Of a DNA stretch of 64,000 nt, positions 12,915 through 24,989 are shown piece after piece. The position numbers and the translations under genes are program-made. Numbering within the stretch: position 1 is the first letter of the stretch; every line of letters starts with the position of its first letter. The notes below the pieces were generated by a model. It was not told where the DNA came from. It did no database searches and saw only the letters and a program-made list of their open reading frames with translations. This stretch comes from Gnetum montanum (Eukaryota; Streptophyta; Gnetopsida; Gnetales; Gnetaceae), in contig MNCI01004706.1 in the NCBI GenBank assembly GCA_015680685.1, positions 1,026 to 65,025 of the forward strand, written 5' to 3'.

Positions 12915-14290
12915 CAATAAGGATTAATAAATATTTTTCATCTTCTTTAATCTTACAACTTTTTGTTTTTCAGTTTTTCATTTTTCAACTTTTTGTTCTA
13001 TCTTTTTATCTTTTTGTGTGTTTGCCTTTTTATGCTTTTGTAAGTAATCTCATCTATGAATAAACACTCATGTGGATCATTGGTTGAGGTGTGTTTTATC
13101 TTATTAAGTCATGAGTGATCAATTATTCGGAACAGTGAACCCATTACACCCACTCATCCACTCTATAAATAAGAGGTTCTTTTCGACGGTACAATGATAT
13201 TCTTGACATTTCTTAAACTTAAAATTAATTTTGTGTTCATTGTACCCAAAATGAAGAAGGATGGACCAAGAGGGAATGATTAGGGTGTGACATCAAGGGG
13301 ACTTGTGGATTCTCTTTGGTGACACTGTGGGTGTTATGCAATGTGCTTGTACTAAGATCCTTGTAGATCTAACGAAAATGGGAGTAAGAGTAACCAAAAG
13401 GGTACTCAAAAATCAAATGCTATTCTAGGGGGTCCCACTGGATAGACATGCATCCATGCCTGATGGTTGGTAGCTTCTCTAGATTCAATAAAGTGAAAAA
13501 AAAGAAAGAAAGTAAAAACAAAGTGCCATAAAAAAATCACTCCTCCCTTGTACTAAATGCCAAGTGATTGTACGCCTTGTTGTTATGGTACTCTCATAGT
13601 TGTTTATCATGTGATGAAGCAATGTGATGTCACTAATTAGAAGGATGGACTTGGTCCTAATCTCGAGACGATGGGTTAATGACACCTTAATCATGCTTTA
13701 CACGCAGGATTCATTGTGCCCTAGGTCAGTTACCTCATGTCCCAATTTCCACGACCCCTTTCTCTACTTCATCTAATCTCACTGTTCATATAATTGTAGC
13801 TCGTGTCCCATGTAGCATAGAATTTTCATCTCATTCCGGTGATATTTACATGTGTGTGTTTTGTGGAGTTAGTGCAGATTACATTTAACCCTTCTAGTGC
13901 CCATAGACACTTTAAGTGTGGTTACACAAGGGCATTATAGGTTGAATCTTGCTTTGGGGAGGATCCACTTCTGTAATTTTGTTGTAATATTCACTAATTC
14001 TCTAGCTCACACACACCATTTCTTATCCTTAGCCTAATTTTTCAATTGATTTTCTTTCCCTATTATTATCCTTCTAAATTTTAACGTTCCAATGTACCAT
14101 TACAATCCCTTTTTTCGTAACTGCCAAATTTTTATTTACTAAAGTTCACATCAGTAGCATTACTAGTGCCTTTCAAATCAATGAAATTACCTTAGGAAAT
14201 CTTAATACTTGCCAATGTCCTCAATATTTAACATTAATTTTAAGAAAAATCATTAAAATTTTGATATTCTCATGTGTCTCACATTAGTAG
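12915..14290 (+). other. Non-coding spacer between gag and ORF2 promoter (A)
   Basis: No gene. It is collinear with 23172-21810 of element B and partly with 58320-58850 of remnant G (shared phrase GTGGGTCCTCCCCAAAG in the reverse orientation). It is therefore a conserved, ancestral non-coding part of these elements rather than an insertion. Confidence 0.7.
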
Positions 14291-14293
14291 GGC

Positions 14294-14352
14294 CGAGATA
14301 TCGCGTATGCGATATCGCATCCCACGGGATATCGCGTACGCGATATCGCGTC
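14294..14352. repeat. GCGATATCGC array upstream of A ORF2
   Basis: Four palindrome copies arranged as two pairs, each pair GATATCGC-GTAY-GCGATATC. With GTAC in the centre the pair is itself a perfect palindrome. The array lies immediately upstream of a TATA box and far from either LTR. Confidence 0.85.
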
Positions 14353-14360
14353 CTATTTAC

Positions 14361-14370
14361 CTATAAATAG
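14361..14370 (+). promoter_or_regulatory. Internal TATA box for A ORF2
   Basis: CTATAAATAG lies 8 bases after the array and is conserved in B at 21720-21711. The sequence after it differs from the LTR leader, so this is not simply an embedded LTR. Confidence 0.7.
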
Positions 14371-14839
14371 GTACCCTCGTTGCAACAATTACCGTCATTT
14401 TTCCATTTACACGGGAGGAGTTGTTGAAATTTTTCTCTATGACTTGCGATTGCATGACCCTTGCTTTTTCACTCATATCTCTCTCACTGGTGCTTCGATT
14501 TTAATTCTGTTTGAACTTGCTTGAACCCAAAGTGTTTAGTTTAGTTCTGGGGGAGAGACACTTACCAAAAATTGTTTAATGTTTTTCAAATTTATCATCA
14601 CCCAAAGGACATTAGTTAGGGTAATTAACTTAACAGTTAGAATAATTGTGCTAAAAATCATATGACCTTAAGTACACCGGGAGACTAAAATAACAACCAC
14701 CTAAGTCACAATACCCATTATTACAAAATTTCAGGCATGATCACACATTATAACATAAGATCTTTAATTAAGGCAAGCAGTAAGGTATAACTTAACTTTG
14801 AAAAAAACCTTACTAAAGCTTGATTCGTGTGATTGTAGA

Positions 14840-17469
14840 ATGGCCCCGAAACGTGCACAGTAGGAGGGTCCTGTTCAAGGTGGAGTGAAAAAATCTTGGA
14901 GAGGTGGAAGACAAGGCTCTGCCGGACAACATACAGAATAGGAGGTGCAATCGTTCAGCATCCATCAAGAAGAACCTCATACCAAACGAGTCAGGCAGGC
15001 AGAAGGAGGAGCTACTACTATGCCTGAATCAAGACAACAACTCATGTTGCCCCCGTAATGTGTTCAGGCTATCCATGAGAATTGCACATTCGCTGCAGTG
15101 ATTGTGGAGCTAAACTTTGAATCTTTTGTAGAGTTTGCTCCTGAGGCTATTAGGGATCACCTCAAAGGGTCTCCCTTATGGCCTGTCCTCTCTGAAAGGG
15201 GTGCCTAGTACCTAGGAGAAATGTACAAGTTCTGGCACAATAGGGAGAAAGGCACCACAGTTAACATTTGTGGTGTGACAATTGATTTCTCTACATAGGC
15301 TATTTTGGAAGTGTTGAATCTTCTGAATTCAGGTCTCATGTTGCTCGGTTATCTACCCGTTCAGACCCTGATGTGCAAAAGGATTGGTTAGAGAAGGCTT
15401 ATGGCAGAGACAAAGATTTTGGTGAGCTGATGGTGGAAGAGAGAGTTTATTTCAAAATTAGAACCTATCACCTCTTCCCCATATAAGGCTTGAAAAGAAT
15501 ATCCACGTATGCGGCTAGAGGATGTGCAGTGTTGATGGGAAATGTTAACGCTAACCTACCCCATCTATATTTGATAGAGATCCTAAGGCGATTTGAAGAA
15601 TGGAAGACAGGGAAAATGGCACTACCTTTCCCCTGTCTTATTAGAAAACTATGCCAATGGGTTGGTATTCGAGGATACACCAATGATGTCCTTCAAAAAG
15701 CCTAGAATGATTCTTATGCTAAATTGTTAAAGGCGCCAGCTCCAAGAAAAAGCACTGGCGAAGAGTTGAGACCCAAAGAAGAAGAAGAATAGATGATGGG
15801 ACCACCTGCAACTCAACTTGTAGGACCCAGTCAACCTCCAGCCACGGGTCCCAACCAACAACAAGAAGCAGGGCCTGGCATAGGCCATGATCAGCCACCA
15901 TTGTAAGACTACAAATAGTCGATGAGCTATCTTAGGACCATCGCTGAAATGGTCAGTTGGGGAAGTTGTGATGACACAAACCTCTTTCGCATCATCAATG
16001 ATGTTTATCAGCCTACAGTTTCATTAGATTGCACAAGGGGAAAAATATTAATTCAAATAGGAGGAGGGGAAAGTAGATGGCTACAACAGATCTCAGGAAA
16101 CACGACATCTTCTCAAGTGCAGTTAGAGATTGGTGAAGGGGCCACTGTGGTGGTCATGCAACACCAAAATGTCATGGGAGCTGTTGAAGTGGTCGCTAAC
16201 CACTTCAAAGAATCCTTCAATGTACTTGTTGTGCCACCAAAAGATCTTTCAAGAGCACGAGATGCTCAAACTCTTACCGAGACCTCAATAACTCCTACAG
16301 AACATGAGGATGCACTTGACAGATTACTTCAAATAGGAAAAGTTCTGACGTCTCTATTTGACATCCCTCAAGATGTCACAACAATTTAATTAGACCTCAT
16401 TTCCACAAAGGGGAAGCTAGTCATATTCAAAGTAAGGGCTGAGTATGCTGAAGCTGAAGTGCAGAAATTACAACAGTAGCTCGTGGCCTTACAAGTAGCA
16501 CAGTGGGACCCTCTACAATTTGTTCCTGCAGATAAGCTGGATAACTTTAGAATAGAGAAACTGACCAAATTGATTGCAGAGAATAAGAAGTAACAGAAGA
16601 AAAGGAGATGGCTGTTTGGGATGCCTCCGCATCACAAGTGCAAACCCATGTGCATCTTAAGGCACTTAGAGCCTTAGAAGAAGAGAATAAGTAGTTGGTT
16701 TCAGATAACCTTCGGTTGACCTCTGTAGAGAAACAAAAGAATGTTCTCAATGAATACTTTCATTAGCTACGAGAAAAATTCATTCAGGTCAACTAAGATG
16801 TAAGTCATTTAGCAAGAGAGAATCGAACCCTCTCAATAGAGGAGGTATGCACTATTTGCCAAAAATCAGCAATTGAGATAAGCGCGTGGTAGAATGAGAC
16901 TAAATGACATGAGAAGATGAAGGAGCATTTCTGTGAGCAGGTGGGGATGTATAAAAAAATCCTGGAGAAGGAGATCCATATGTCCACGGATCAAATCAAC
17001 ACTATCAGTGCTCAACACACTGATTGGAGGGCCATATTGGACACCTACGCCTTCACCCACCAAGCGGCAGTTAAGAACTGGGACTTGCAGATCCAAGACT
17101 TAACAAAGTACATGGAGTTGGCAAACCTCAAATATGCCAACCTTGCCATGTTAATAGCAGGGTACATGAGAATAGAGCTCAAGCAGCAGGTAGCTTCCAC
17201 CCATATCAAATATGAAGCAGAATTTGCATAGCACAACAAGATGGTAGAAAAATTAGATGTTGCAAAGTCTAAACTCGAGGTGATAAAATCAAGCTACCAA
17301 GGATAGAAAGATGTTGCAACTGACTTGGCTCAACGGCTAATAGATCTTCATGAATACAAAGACAAAGCGCGAGCCTATGAAGAGGAATGACAGGTGTTCG
17401 CGGTGTGGTATGTCAAAGCCAACTAGATGTTCCGACAACTACCCTATACATGGGAAGTGCTGACTCTGT
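14840..17469 (+). pseudogene. Element A ORF2 accessory protein, first part
   Basis: It begins at the ATG at 14840 (MAPKRAQ), preceded by the acceptor-like GTGTGATTGTAG. The N-terminal half carries the domain seen in plant transposon-associated ORFs. Recognisable pieces are a region around EFAPEAIRDHLKGSPLWPVL (about residue 100), the VDFS...VLNL segment, STYAARGCAVLMG, and LPFPCLIRKLCQWVGI. The C-terminal half (about 16400-17330) is a long charged coiled coil. Many stops are present. Element B inserted after 17469, and the last part is at 25896-26050. The function is unknown. Confidence 0.75.
17465..17469. other. Target-site duplication of element B (TCTGT / TCTAT)
   Basis: TCTGT here and TCTAT at 25891-25895 flank B and differ by one base. 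Joining the flanks with one copy restores the ORF2 sequence order seen in element B itself. Confidence 0.8.
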
Positions 17470-18017
17470 TGATGAGTGGCGAGGTACCCCTACACTCAAC
17501 CATACAAAACAAGCGTCGCACATGTGATCTGGTCAAACTCCGCAGATGGACTAGTTGTGGCACCTAGATAGTTAGCCTGAGGTCGCAGTTCACTGTCTTC
17601 CCACCTAGACTAGTTTTGCATATGTCATGTATGGTTTAGTCTAGATGAGGTGTATGATGTGTTCTAATTCTAATGCTACTCCTGATGGTAGTGGAAAATA
17701 ATATTAACTAAGCTAAGCTATGAGGGAAAGGGTAAGAAAATCTAATCTAGCCTAAGTGCGACGAGCAACCTATTCCTTGATCAACCATACACATCTTGGA
17801 CCTCGTGCATGACTACCACTGGGACTACCAAGCATAGCTCTGAGGTACGCCACTGGGATTACCAAGCATAGATCCCAAATATGCCACTGGGTTACCAAGC
17901 GTAGATCCTGAATATGCCACTGGGCTACCAAGTAGTCACACTTAAATGATCGTAATCAAGTCGTACTCCTTCCACTTCTAGGAGTTTAAGGGTGAGAGAC
18001 TAATCGTGATGAGTAAC

Positions 18018-18097
18018 NNNNNNNNNNNNNNNNNNNNNNNNNNNNNNNNNNNNNNNNNNNNNNNNNNNNNNNNNNNNNNNNNNNNNNNNNNNNNNNN
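18018..18097. other. Assembly gap (80 N)
   Basis: N run inside the B 3' LTR. The corresponding 5' LTR sequence is near 25515-25690 and is longer, so the gap size is nominal. Confidence 0.99.
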
Positions 18098-18185
18098 TAA
18101 CTCTGGAGGGATCAAACTGCCAGAGCTTCGCTACTTCTAAACTGGGATTCCGAACAAGGGAGAGCCATGTCTTATTTATAGATAT

Positions 18186-18262
18186 GGCGGCGGACTGCGA
18201 TATCGTGTACGTGATATCGCAGGGGAAGATGCGATATTGCGTACGCGATATCGCAGGGGATG
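18186..18262. repeat. GCGATATCGC array, B 3' LTR
   Basis: Two pairs of palindromes (GCGATATCGTGTACGTGATA and GCGATATTGCGTACGCGATA) upstream of the TATA box on the minus strand. The changes seen are CG to TG or CA. Confidence 0.85.
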
Positions 18263-18283
18263 CGTGCGAACCACGTCTCATCA

Positions 18284-18293
18284 TACCCCCATG
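18284..18293 (-). other. Polypurine tract of element B
   Basis: GTCATGGGGGTA precedes the 3' LTR on the minus strand. Element A has the same tract at 26213-26221 and C has GTGGAGGTA at 63439-63447. Confidence 0.75.
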
Positions 18294-18454
18294 ACTGAAT
18301 AAAAACTCATCCTCGAGTTACAAGGAGAACAAGCTTCAATGATTACACAGTGGATAGGTATGGGATTATTAACTGGAAAAAGAAATGGACTAATGCCGCA
18401 GTGTGGGAAGACACAACACAGATAAAAAATACTACAACTACAAAAATGTGGAAC

Positions 18455-21241
18455 TCATGTAGTTCCTGGTGGCGGTGGATCCTCCATGGGTGCTTTCCCT
18501 TTATCATGTGCTCCGAGCTTTGAAGGTTGATGATGCTAAAGAATAGCCTGGAGCCTCTCCTCTTCGGTCCAAGGGTCTTGTGCCATCCATGCTTATGCTC
18601 CGATGTTTGATGGAGTTGGCACTTCCCATAGACAGTGTAGTTGTGGAAACATTTGATTAGCCTTGACATACCATGCCGTGAACACCCATCATTCCTCTTC
18701 ATAGGCTCTGGCTTTGTCTTTGTATTCGTGAAGCTCTGTTAGCCGTCGAGCTAAATCGGTTGCCACATCTTTCTATCCTTGGTAGCTCTCTTTTACCACC
18801 GTGAGTACAGAATTTGCGACATCTAGTTTTTCAGCCAACTTCTTTCGCTCTGCAAATTCTACTTCATATTTGATGTGGGTGGAAGCTACCTGCTGCTCGA
18901 GCTCTGACCTCGAGCGCTCTGCTGTTAAGATGACCAGGTTGGCATATCGAAGGTTTGCCAACTCCATGTATTCAGTTAAGTCCTCGATCTGCAGGTCCCG
19001 GTTCTTAATTTCTGCTTGGTGGGCATAGGCATAAGTGTCCAATATGGCCCCCCAATCAATGTGCTGAGCACTGATGTTGTTGATTTCAGCTTTGGTCATA
19101 TGGATCTCCTTCTCCAGGATTTGTTTGTACATCCCCACCTGATCACGGAAATGCTCCTTCAACTTCTCATGTCGTTTAGCCTCATTCTGCCATGCGCTAA
19201 TTTTGATGGCTGATTTTTGTTGAATAGCGCATACCTCCTCCATTGAGAGGGTTCGATTTTCTCTGGCTAAACAGCTTACATCTCGGTTAACCCGAATGAA
19301 TTGTTCTCGCAGCTGATGAAAGTGTTCATCGAGAACATTCTTTTGTTTCTCCACAGAAGTTAACCAAAGATTATCTGCAACCAACTGCTTATTCTCTTCT
19401 TGTAAGGCCCTGAGTTCCTTAAGATGTGCATGAGTTTGCGCTTGAGCTACGGAGGCATCCCAAGTGGCCATCTCCTTTTCTTCTACCACCTTCTTATTTT
19501 CTGCAATTAGTTTTGTTAGCTGCTCAGTTCTGAAATTATCTAGCTAGTCTACGGGAACAAATCGCAGAGGATCCTGCTGTGCTGCTTGTAAGGTGATGAG
19601 CTGTTCTTGTAATTTCTGCACTTCAGCTTCAGCATGCTCTACCCTTACTTTGGATAGGACCAGCTTCCCCTTTGTGGAAATGAGGTCTGACTGAATTACC
19701 GTTACATCCTGGGGGATGTCAAACAAGGACGTCAAAACTTATCCTATTTGAAGCAATCTGTCCAATGCATCCTTATGTTCCGCAGGAGTCATTGAGGTTT
19801 TGGCAATAGTTTGAGCATCCTATGCTCCTGAAAGATCTGCCGGTGGCACAATAGGTACATGGAAAGACTCTTTAATGTGGTCAACGACCACTTCAGTAGC
19901 TCCCGCAGCATCCTGGTGTTGCATGACCACCACAGTGGCCCCTTCACCAGTCTCTAACTACACTTAAAAAGATTCTGCATGTCCAGAGATCTGTTGTGAC
20001 CATATGCTTTCCCCTCCTCTTCTTTCCATTGATAACTCACCCTGTGTGCGATCTACTGAAATCGTAGGCTAGTTGGCATCATCGATGAGGTGGAAGAGAT
20101 TGGCGTCATCACAACTTCCTCAACTAACCATCTCAGCGATGGCCCTAAGATAGCTCATCAACGGTCTGTAGTCTTGCGACGACAGTAGATCCTAGCCTTT
20201 GCTGGGTCCTGCTTCTTGTTGTTGGCTGGGACCTGTGGCTGGAGGTTGACTAGGTCCTGCAAGTTGAGTTGCAGGTGATCCAGTCATCTGTTCTTCTTCT
20301 TCTTCATCTGGTCCCAGCTCTTCGATAGTGCTCTTTCTTGGAGCTGGCGCCTTTAATAATTTAGCATAAGAAGCATTTTGGGCTTGTTGGAGGACATCAT
20401 TTTTGTATCCCCGAATACCAGCCCATCGGAACAATTTTCTGATAAGGCAGGGAAAAGGGAGTGTCATTTTCCCTAACTTCCGTTCTTCGAATCGCCTTAG
20501 GATCTCTGTCAAATATAGATGGGGGAGGTTAGCGTTAACCTTTCCCATCAATACTACACATCCTCTTGCCACGTACATTGATATTCTTTTCAAACCTTTT
20601 GTGGGGAAGAGGTGATAGGTGCCGATTTTGAAATAAACTCTCTCTTTCGTTGTCAGCTCACCAAAAGCTTTATCTCTGCCATAAGCCTTCTCTAACCAAT
20701 CTTTTCGCACATCAGAGTCTGATTGGGTGGATAACTGAGCAACATGGGGGCATAAATTCGGAAGGTTTAACACTTCCGAAATTGCCTGTGCAGAAAACTC
20801 TACTGTCACACCACCAATGTTAACCGTGGTGCCTTGCTCCTTATTGTGCTAGAATAGGTACGTTTCACCTAAGTACCAAGCACCATTTTCAGAGAGGACA
20901 GGCCATAAGGGAGACCCTTTAAGGTGATCCCTAACAGCCTCAGGAGCAAACTCTGTGAAAGATTCGAAGTTAAGTTCCACAATCACCGAAGCAATTGTGG
21001 ACTTTGTATGGATGGCCTGAACACATTCCGGGGGCAACGTGAGTTGTTGTCCTAGTTCAAGCGCAGTAGCTCCTCCTTCCGCCTGCCTGGATCATCTGGT
21101 AGGAGGTTCTTCTTAATGGATACTCAATGAGTGCACCTCCTGTTCGGTATGTTGTTTGGCAGGACCTTGCCTTCTACCTCTCCAAGGTTGTTTCGCTCCA
21201 CCTTGGGCAAGACCCTCCTGCTGTGAACGTTTCGAGGCCAT
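18455..21241 (-). pseudogene. Element B ORF2: accessory protein with coiled coil
   Basis: The ATG at 21241 follows GTGTGATTGCAG, a good splice acceptor. The span to the stop at 18457-18455 is 929 codons in one frame with about a dozen stops, mostly TAG. Residues about 95-280 hold the transposon-associated domain: EFAPEAVRDHL, VEFSAQAISEVLNLPN, RISMYVARGCVVLMG, LPFPCLIRKLFRWAGIRG. Then comes a Pro/Gln/Glu-rich linker (PAPRKSTIEEL, EEEEE). Residues about 500-820 are a coiled coil rich in Glu, Lys and Gln. There are no catalytic motifs of gag-pol. Similar extra ORFs are known in Tat-lineage elements. A DNA-binding or chromatin role is inference. Confidence 0.75.
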
Positions 21242-21710
21242 CTGCAATCACACGGGCCAAATGTTAGTAAGGTTGTTTTCAAATTCAAGTTATACCTTAC
21301 TACATGCCTTTAATTGAAGATCTTATGTTATCGTGTGATCGTGCCCGAAAATTATGATGATGGGTCCTATGACTTAGGAGGGTTTCATTGTTAAGCTCCC
21401 TGCATACTTAAGGGTTATATGATTTTTGGCACAATTTGTCTAAGGGTTAGTAGTAATTATCCTAATTGATGTCCTTTGGGCGATGACAAATTTCAAAAAA
21501 TTTAGACACTTTTCAGCAAGTGTCTCTCCCCCATGACTAAACTGAACACTCTGGGTTCAAGCAGGTTCAAACGGAATTAAAATCGGAGTACCAGTGCGCG
21601 AGATATAAGTGTAAAAGTAAGGGTCACGCAAGCGCAAGTCGCAGAGAAAAAATTCAAAAATTCCCCCCACGTAAATGGCCAAATGATGCTAAGTATTGCG
21701 GTGGGGGTTC

Positions 21711-21720
21711 CTATTTATAG
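21711..21720 (-). promoter_or_regulatory. Internal TATA box for B ORF2
   Basis: CTATAAATAG on the minus strand, just after the internal palindrome array, at the same relative place as 14361-14370 in A. Confidence 0.7.
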
Positions 21721-21736
21721 GAAAATAGGACATGAT

Positions 21737-21806
21737 AACGCGTATGGTACATCGCGTACGCGATATCACGTGGGACACAATATCGCATACGCGATATCTC
21801 GTCCCA
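21737..21806. repeat. GCGATATCGC array upstream of B ORF2
   Basis: Two pairs of palindromes, one with the intact CGCGTACGCGATATC core, collinear with 14294-14352 of A. Confidence 0.85.
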
Positions 21807-21810
21807 ACTA

Positions 21811-23172
21811 AGGTGAGACATATGAAAAAGACCAAATTTTTAATGATTTTCTTGAAATTATTTATGTAAAACGAGGACATTGACAAGAATAAATATATGC
21901 AAGGGTAATTACATGAATTCAAGAGGCACTTTGAATGATATTGGTGTGAATTTAGCAATTAAAAATTTTTCGGTTATGAAGAAAAGGGAATATAATGGTA
22001 CATTGTAACGTTAAAATGTGAGGGATAATAATAGGGAAAGAAAATTATGAAAAACTAAGCTGAGGGTAAGAAATTGTGTGTTCTAGCTGGAGAATTAATG
22101 AAGATTACAACAAAATTACAACAAAATTACACAAGTGGGTCCTCCCCAAAGCAGGTTTCAACCTATTATGCCCTTATGTAATCACACTTAAAGTGTCCGT
22201 GGGCATTAGAAGGGTTAAATGTAATCTGTACTAACTCCACAAAACACACACATATAAATATCATCGGAATGAGATGAAAATTTTATGTTACACGGAACAC
22301 GAGCTACAATTTCATGAACAGTGAGATGAGATGAGGTAGAGAAAGGGATCGTAGAGATCGAGACATGAGGTAACTGTCGCAGGGCACAATGAATCTTACG
22401 TGCAAAACATGATTAACATGTCATTAACCCATCATTCCAAGATCAGGACCAAGTCCATTCCTCTAACAAGGCATATGATCACTTGGCTTTTAGTACAGGG
22501 GAGGAGTGATTTTTTTGTTTTATAGCACTTCCTTTTTCTTTTCTTTTCTCTCTCTTCTTTTTTTTTCACTTTACTGAATCTAGAGAAGCCGCCAAGCTTC
22601 AGGCATGGGTGCATGTCTTTCTAGTGGGACCCCCTAGAACAGCATTTGATTTTTGAGTGCCCTTTTGATTACTCTTACTCCCATTTTTCATTAGATCTAC
22701 AAGGATCTTAGTACAACCAAGTTGCATGATAACATCGACAAACATCACCAAAGAGAATCCACAAGTCCCCTTGATGTCACATCCTAATCATTCCCCCTTG
22801 GTCCATCCTTCTTCTTTCCGGGTGCAATAACACAAAATTAATTTTAAGTTTAAAGATTTCAAGAATATCACTGTCCCCTCGAACAGAACCTCTTTATTTA
22901 TAGAGTGGATGAGTGGGTGTAATGAGCTCACTATTTCAAATAATTGATCACTCATGACTTAATAACATAAAACACATCTCAACCAATGATCCACATGAGT
23001 GTTTTATTCATAGACAAGATTACTTACAAAAAACGGAAAAAGACAAACACACAAAAAGACAAAAAAGATAAAAAGATAAAAAGATAAAACAAAAATTTGA
23101 AAAATGAAAAACTGAAAAACAAAAAGTCAAAAAATTAAAGAAAATGAAAAAATTTTTTATTAATCCTGCTTG
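21811..23172 (-). other. Non-coding spacer between gag and ORF2 promoter (B)
   Basis: No gene. Collinear with 12915-14290 in A. Confidence 0.7.
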
Positions 23173-24858
23173 TTATTGAAATGGGGGGTGTCCCCCATAA
23201 CTAAACGGTTGAGTATGGCAAGGATTAATAAATGGAAAATGAGGATCCTTGCATATTGGAAGTATTGGGACCAGTCTATACTTATCCCCTCGGGGTTCAC
23301 ACACTTGATTATAATAAGCATAGTGGGGCACTTTATACGATGTAGTTCCCGGATAACAAGTTGACCCACTATGGTGTTTGTGACCGTTAGCTGGTATGCA
23401 AGGATTGGGCTGATGCCTACCATGGTTGTGTTCATTGGGCCTTGTGGTTGTTGGAGTGTAAGTTGGTGGCCCTGATAAAGTTACATGAGGCATAGGGTTC
23501 GAAGGTAAGGGTGCACCACATTGTTGGGCTTGTGCTAGGTTGGAAGATGCAGTGGCCTCAGAATTATGTTGTCCCTTCCTACGGCCGTGNGAATATGAAG
23601 TGTGCCTCCAGTCTATGGGTGGATTCCCCCACGACTGGGATTGTTGCCACTGTGGTCTAACAAAGTATCTCTGTACGAACTCTAGATGTAATGTGTTTCC
23701 CCAATGCTCATGTAGATGTAACAAGATTGGGCAGTGACCTTTGGGGTGATTGTACATGCATATGTTACATTCATATGTATGATTGGCAGTTGAGCGATTA
23801 TTCCCTTCGTTCTTTTTTTCCGAATGTCTATGATTTTGTCCTGCTTCTTGGGTTGTCAAAACTCTATCTCCAATGATGTTTATATATTCTCCAGACTTTT
23901 GATTCATCCATTCCAACATCTTATTGATCTTTGTCTCAGCTTCTTCTAACAATTGTTGTATTGGCAAAGATGATGTTTCCACCTTGAGATTAGTCGATCT
24001 CTCCTTGTTATGATCATGGACCTTTGTTGAGTTAATATTTTGGTCCTGTTGATTTTTTTCAACACTCTCCCATATAGCTATTTCTCCTTCTTCTTTTGCT
24101 ACCCGCTTAATAAGCTCTTGGATTTGATGGGTTCGTAGGCTGTATAGTTGACCTTGGGCATACGTTCTTAAGGTCTCTCTAGTTTCATTACATAGCCCAT
24201 CAATGATATGGTACATTAGCCTTTCCTCGGAAAACCCATGGCCTGGGCAGTTGTTTAACAGTGAATAATATCTTTCTAAGGCCATGTACAAGGGTTCATG
24301 TTTTTCTTGTTTCCATCCTTGGATTTGTTTCCTCAAGGCTGACACTCTTGCGTAGGTTTGATATTTTTTGTTAAAGACTTCTACCATTGTTGACCAACAT
24401 CGTATTGAATTTGGTTTTAACGATCGATACCATACTTTAGCTTGGTCAACGAGGTTAATAGGAAAGAGCTTCAATTTTTTCCAACTGTTATCAATGTTAT
24501 TCCATGTGCAGGCATCGTAGAAGGCTAGTAAATGTTGATGTGGATCTAGTTCATAGCCTCCTGAAAATTTGGGAAAGTTATTTAAATCAAGCCTGGGTAG
24601 ACGGCTCTCTTTATGATGCCTACGTGAGATTTGAACAACCTCTTGTATTTGCGTGAGGCTTGTAGTGGCCAGTGGGGGTTCATAGTCATCTTATAAGTTA
24701 GGCTTTCATGTATTGTGATGACGTTGTTTTTGTTCATGCTTATAGGAAACTCCCACCTCAGGTTGTATACTCCAATCTTCATCGTTATATAGTTCGTTGG
24801 TTCTCCAATGAACTTCCTCACTAAGTGTGGCGTTATTATCATCTTGTAGGAGAGGCAT
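23173..24858 (-). pseudogene. Element B gag, with single-N join
   Basis: The gag runs from the ATG at 24858 to the stop at 23175-23173. A long open stretch (24474-23173) carries the gag core (VDQAKVWYRSL, SALRKQIQGWKQ, ALERYYSLLNNC). A Gln/Glu-rich helical part follows, then the knuckle CNICMYNHPKGHC near 23765 and a Pro/His-rich tail. Compared with gag A, roughly 300 bases of Pro-rich sequence are missing exactly at the single N at 23590. That is probably an assembly loss rather than a biological deletion. Two stops lie in the N-terminal part. Confidence 0.88.
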
Positions 24859-24970
24859 TTTTGTGTGTGAATTTATGTGACTTTTTATAATTTCTTCTTT
24901 TTAAGAGATATATCGTTAAGTCCTTTATAGCGACCTTGTATAATATAACTAATCTAGATAACTAGCACCA

Positions 24971-24988
24971 TCCCTGGCAACAGTGCCA
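24971..24988 (-). other. Primer binding site of element B
   Basis: TGGCACTGTTGCCAGGGA on the minus strand, one base from the 5' LTR end. tRNA-Asp-like, as in A. Confidence 0.8.
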
Positions 24989-24989
24989 A

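Larger units (their letters stand above)
17470..18283 (-). repeat. 3' LTR of element B (with 80-N gap)
   Basis: It starts TGATGAGACG at 18283 and ends CTCATCA at 17470. It matches the 5' LTR of B. N run at 18018-18097. Palindrome array at 18186-18262, TATA at 18173-18183. Confidence 0.9.

Noticed and set aside
14294-14370. Internal promoter as a nested solo LTR
   Set aside because: The sequence after the TATA box does not match the LTR leader, no TG...CA ends or target duplication surround it, and it is present at the same place in both A and B.
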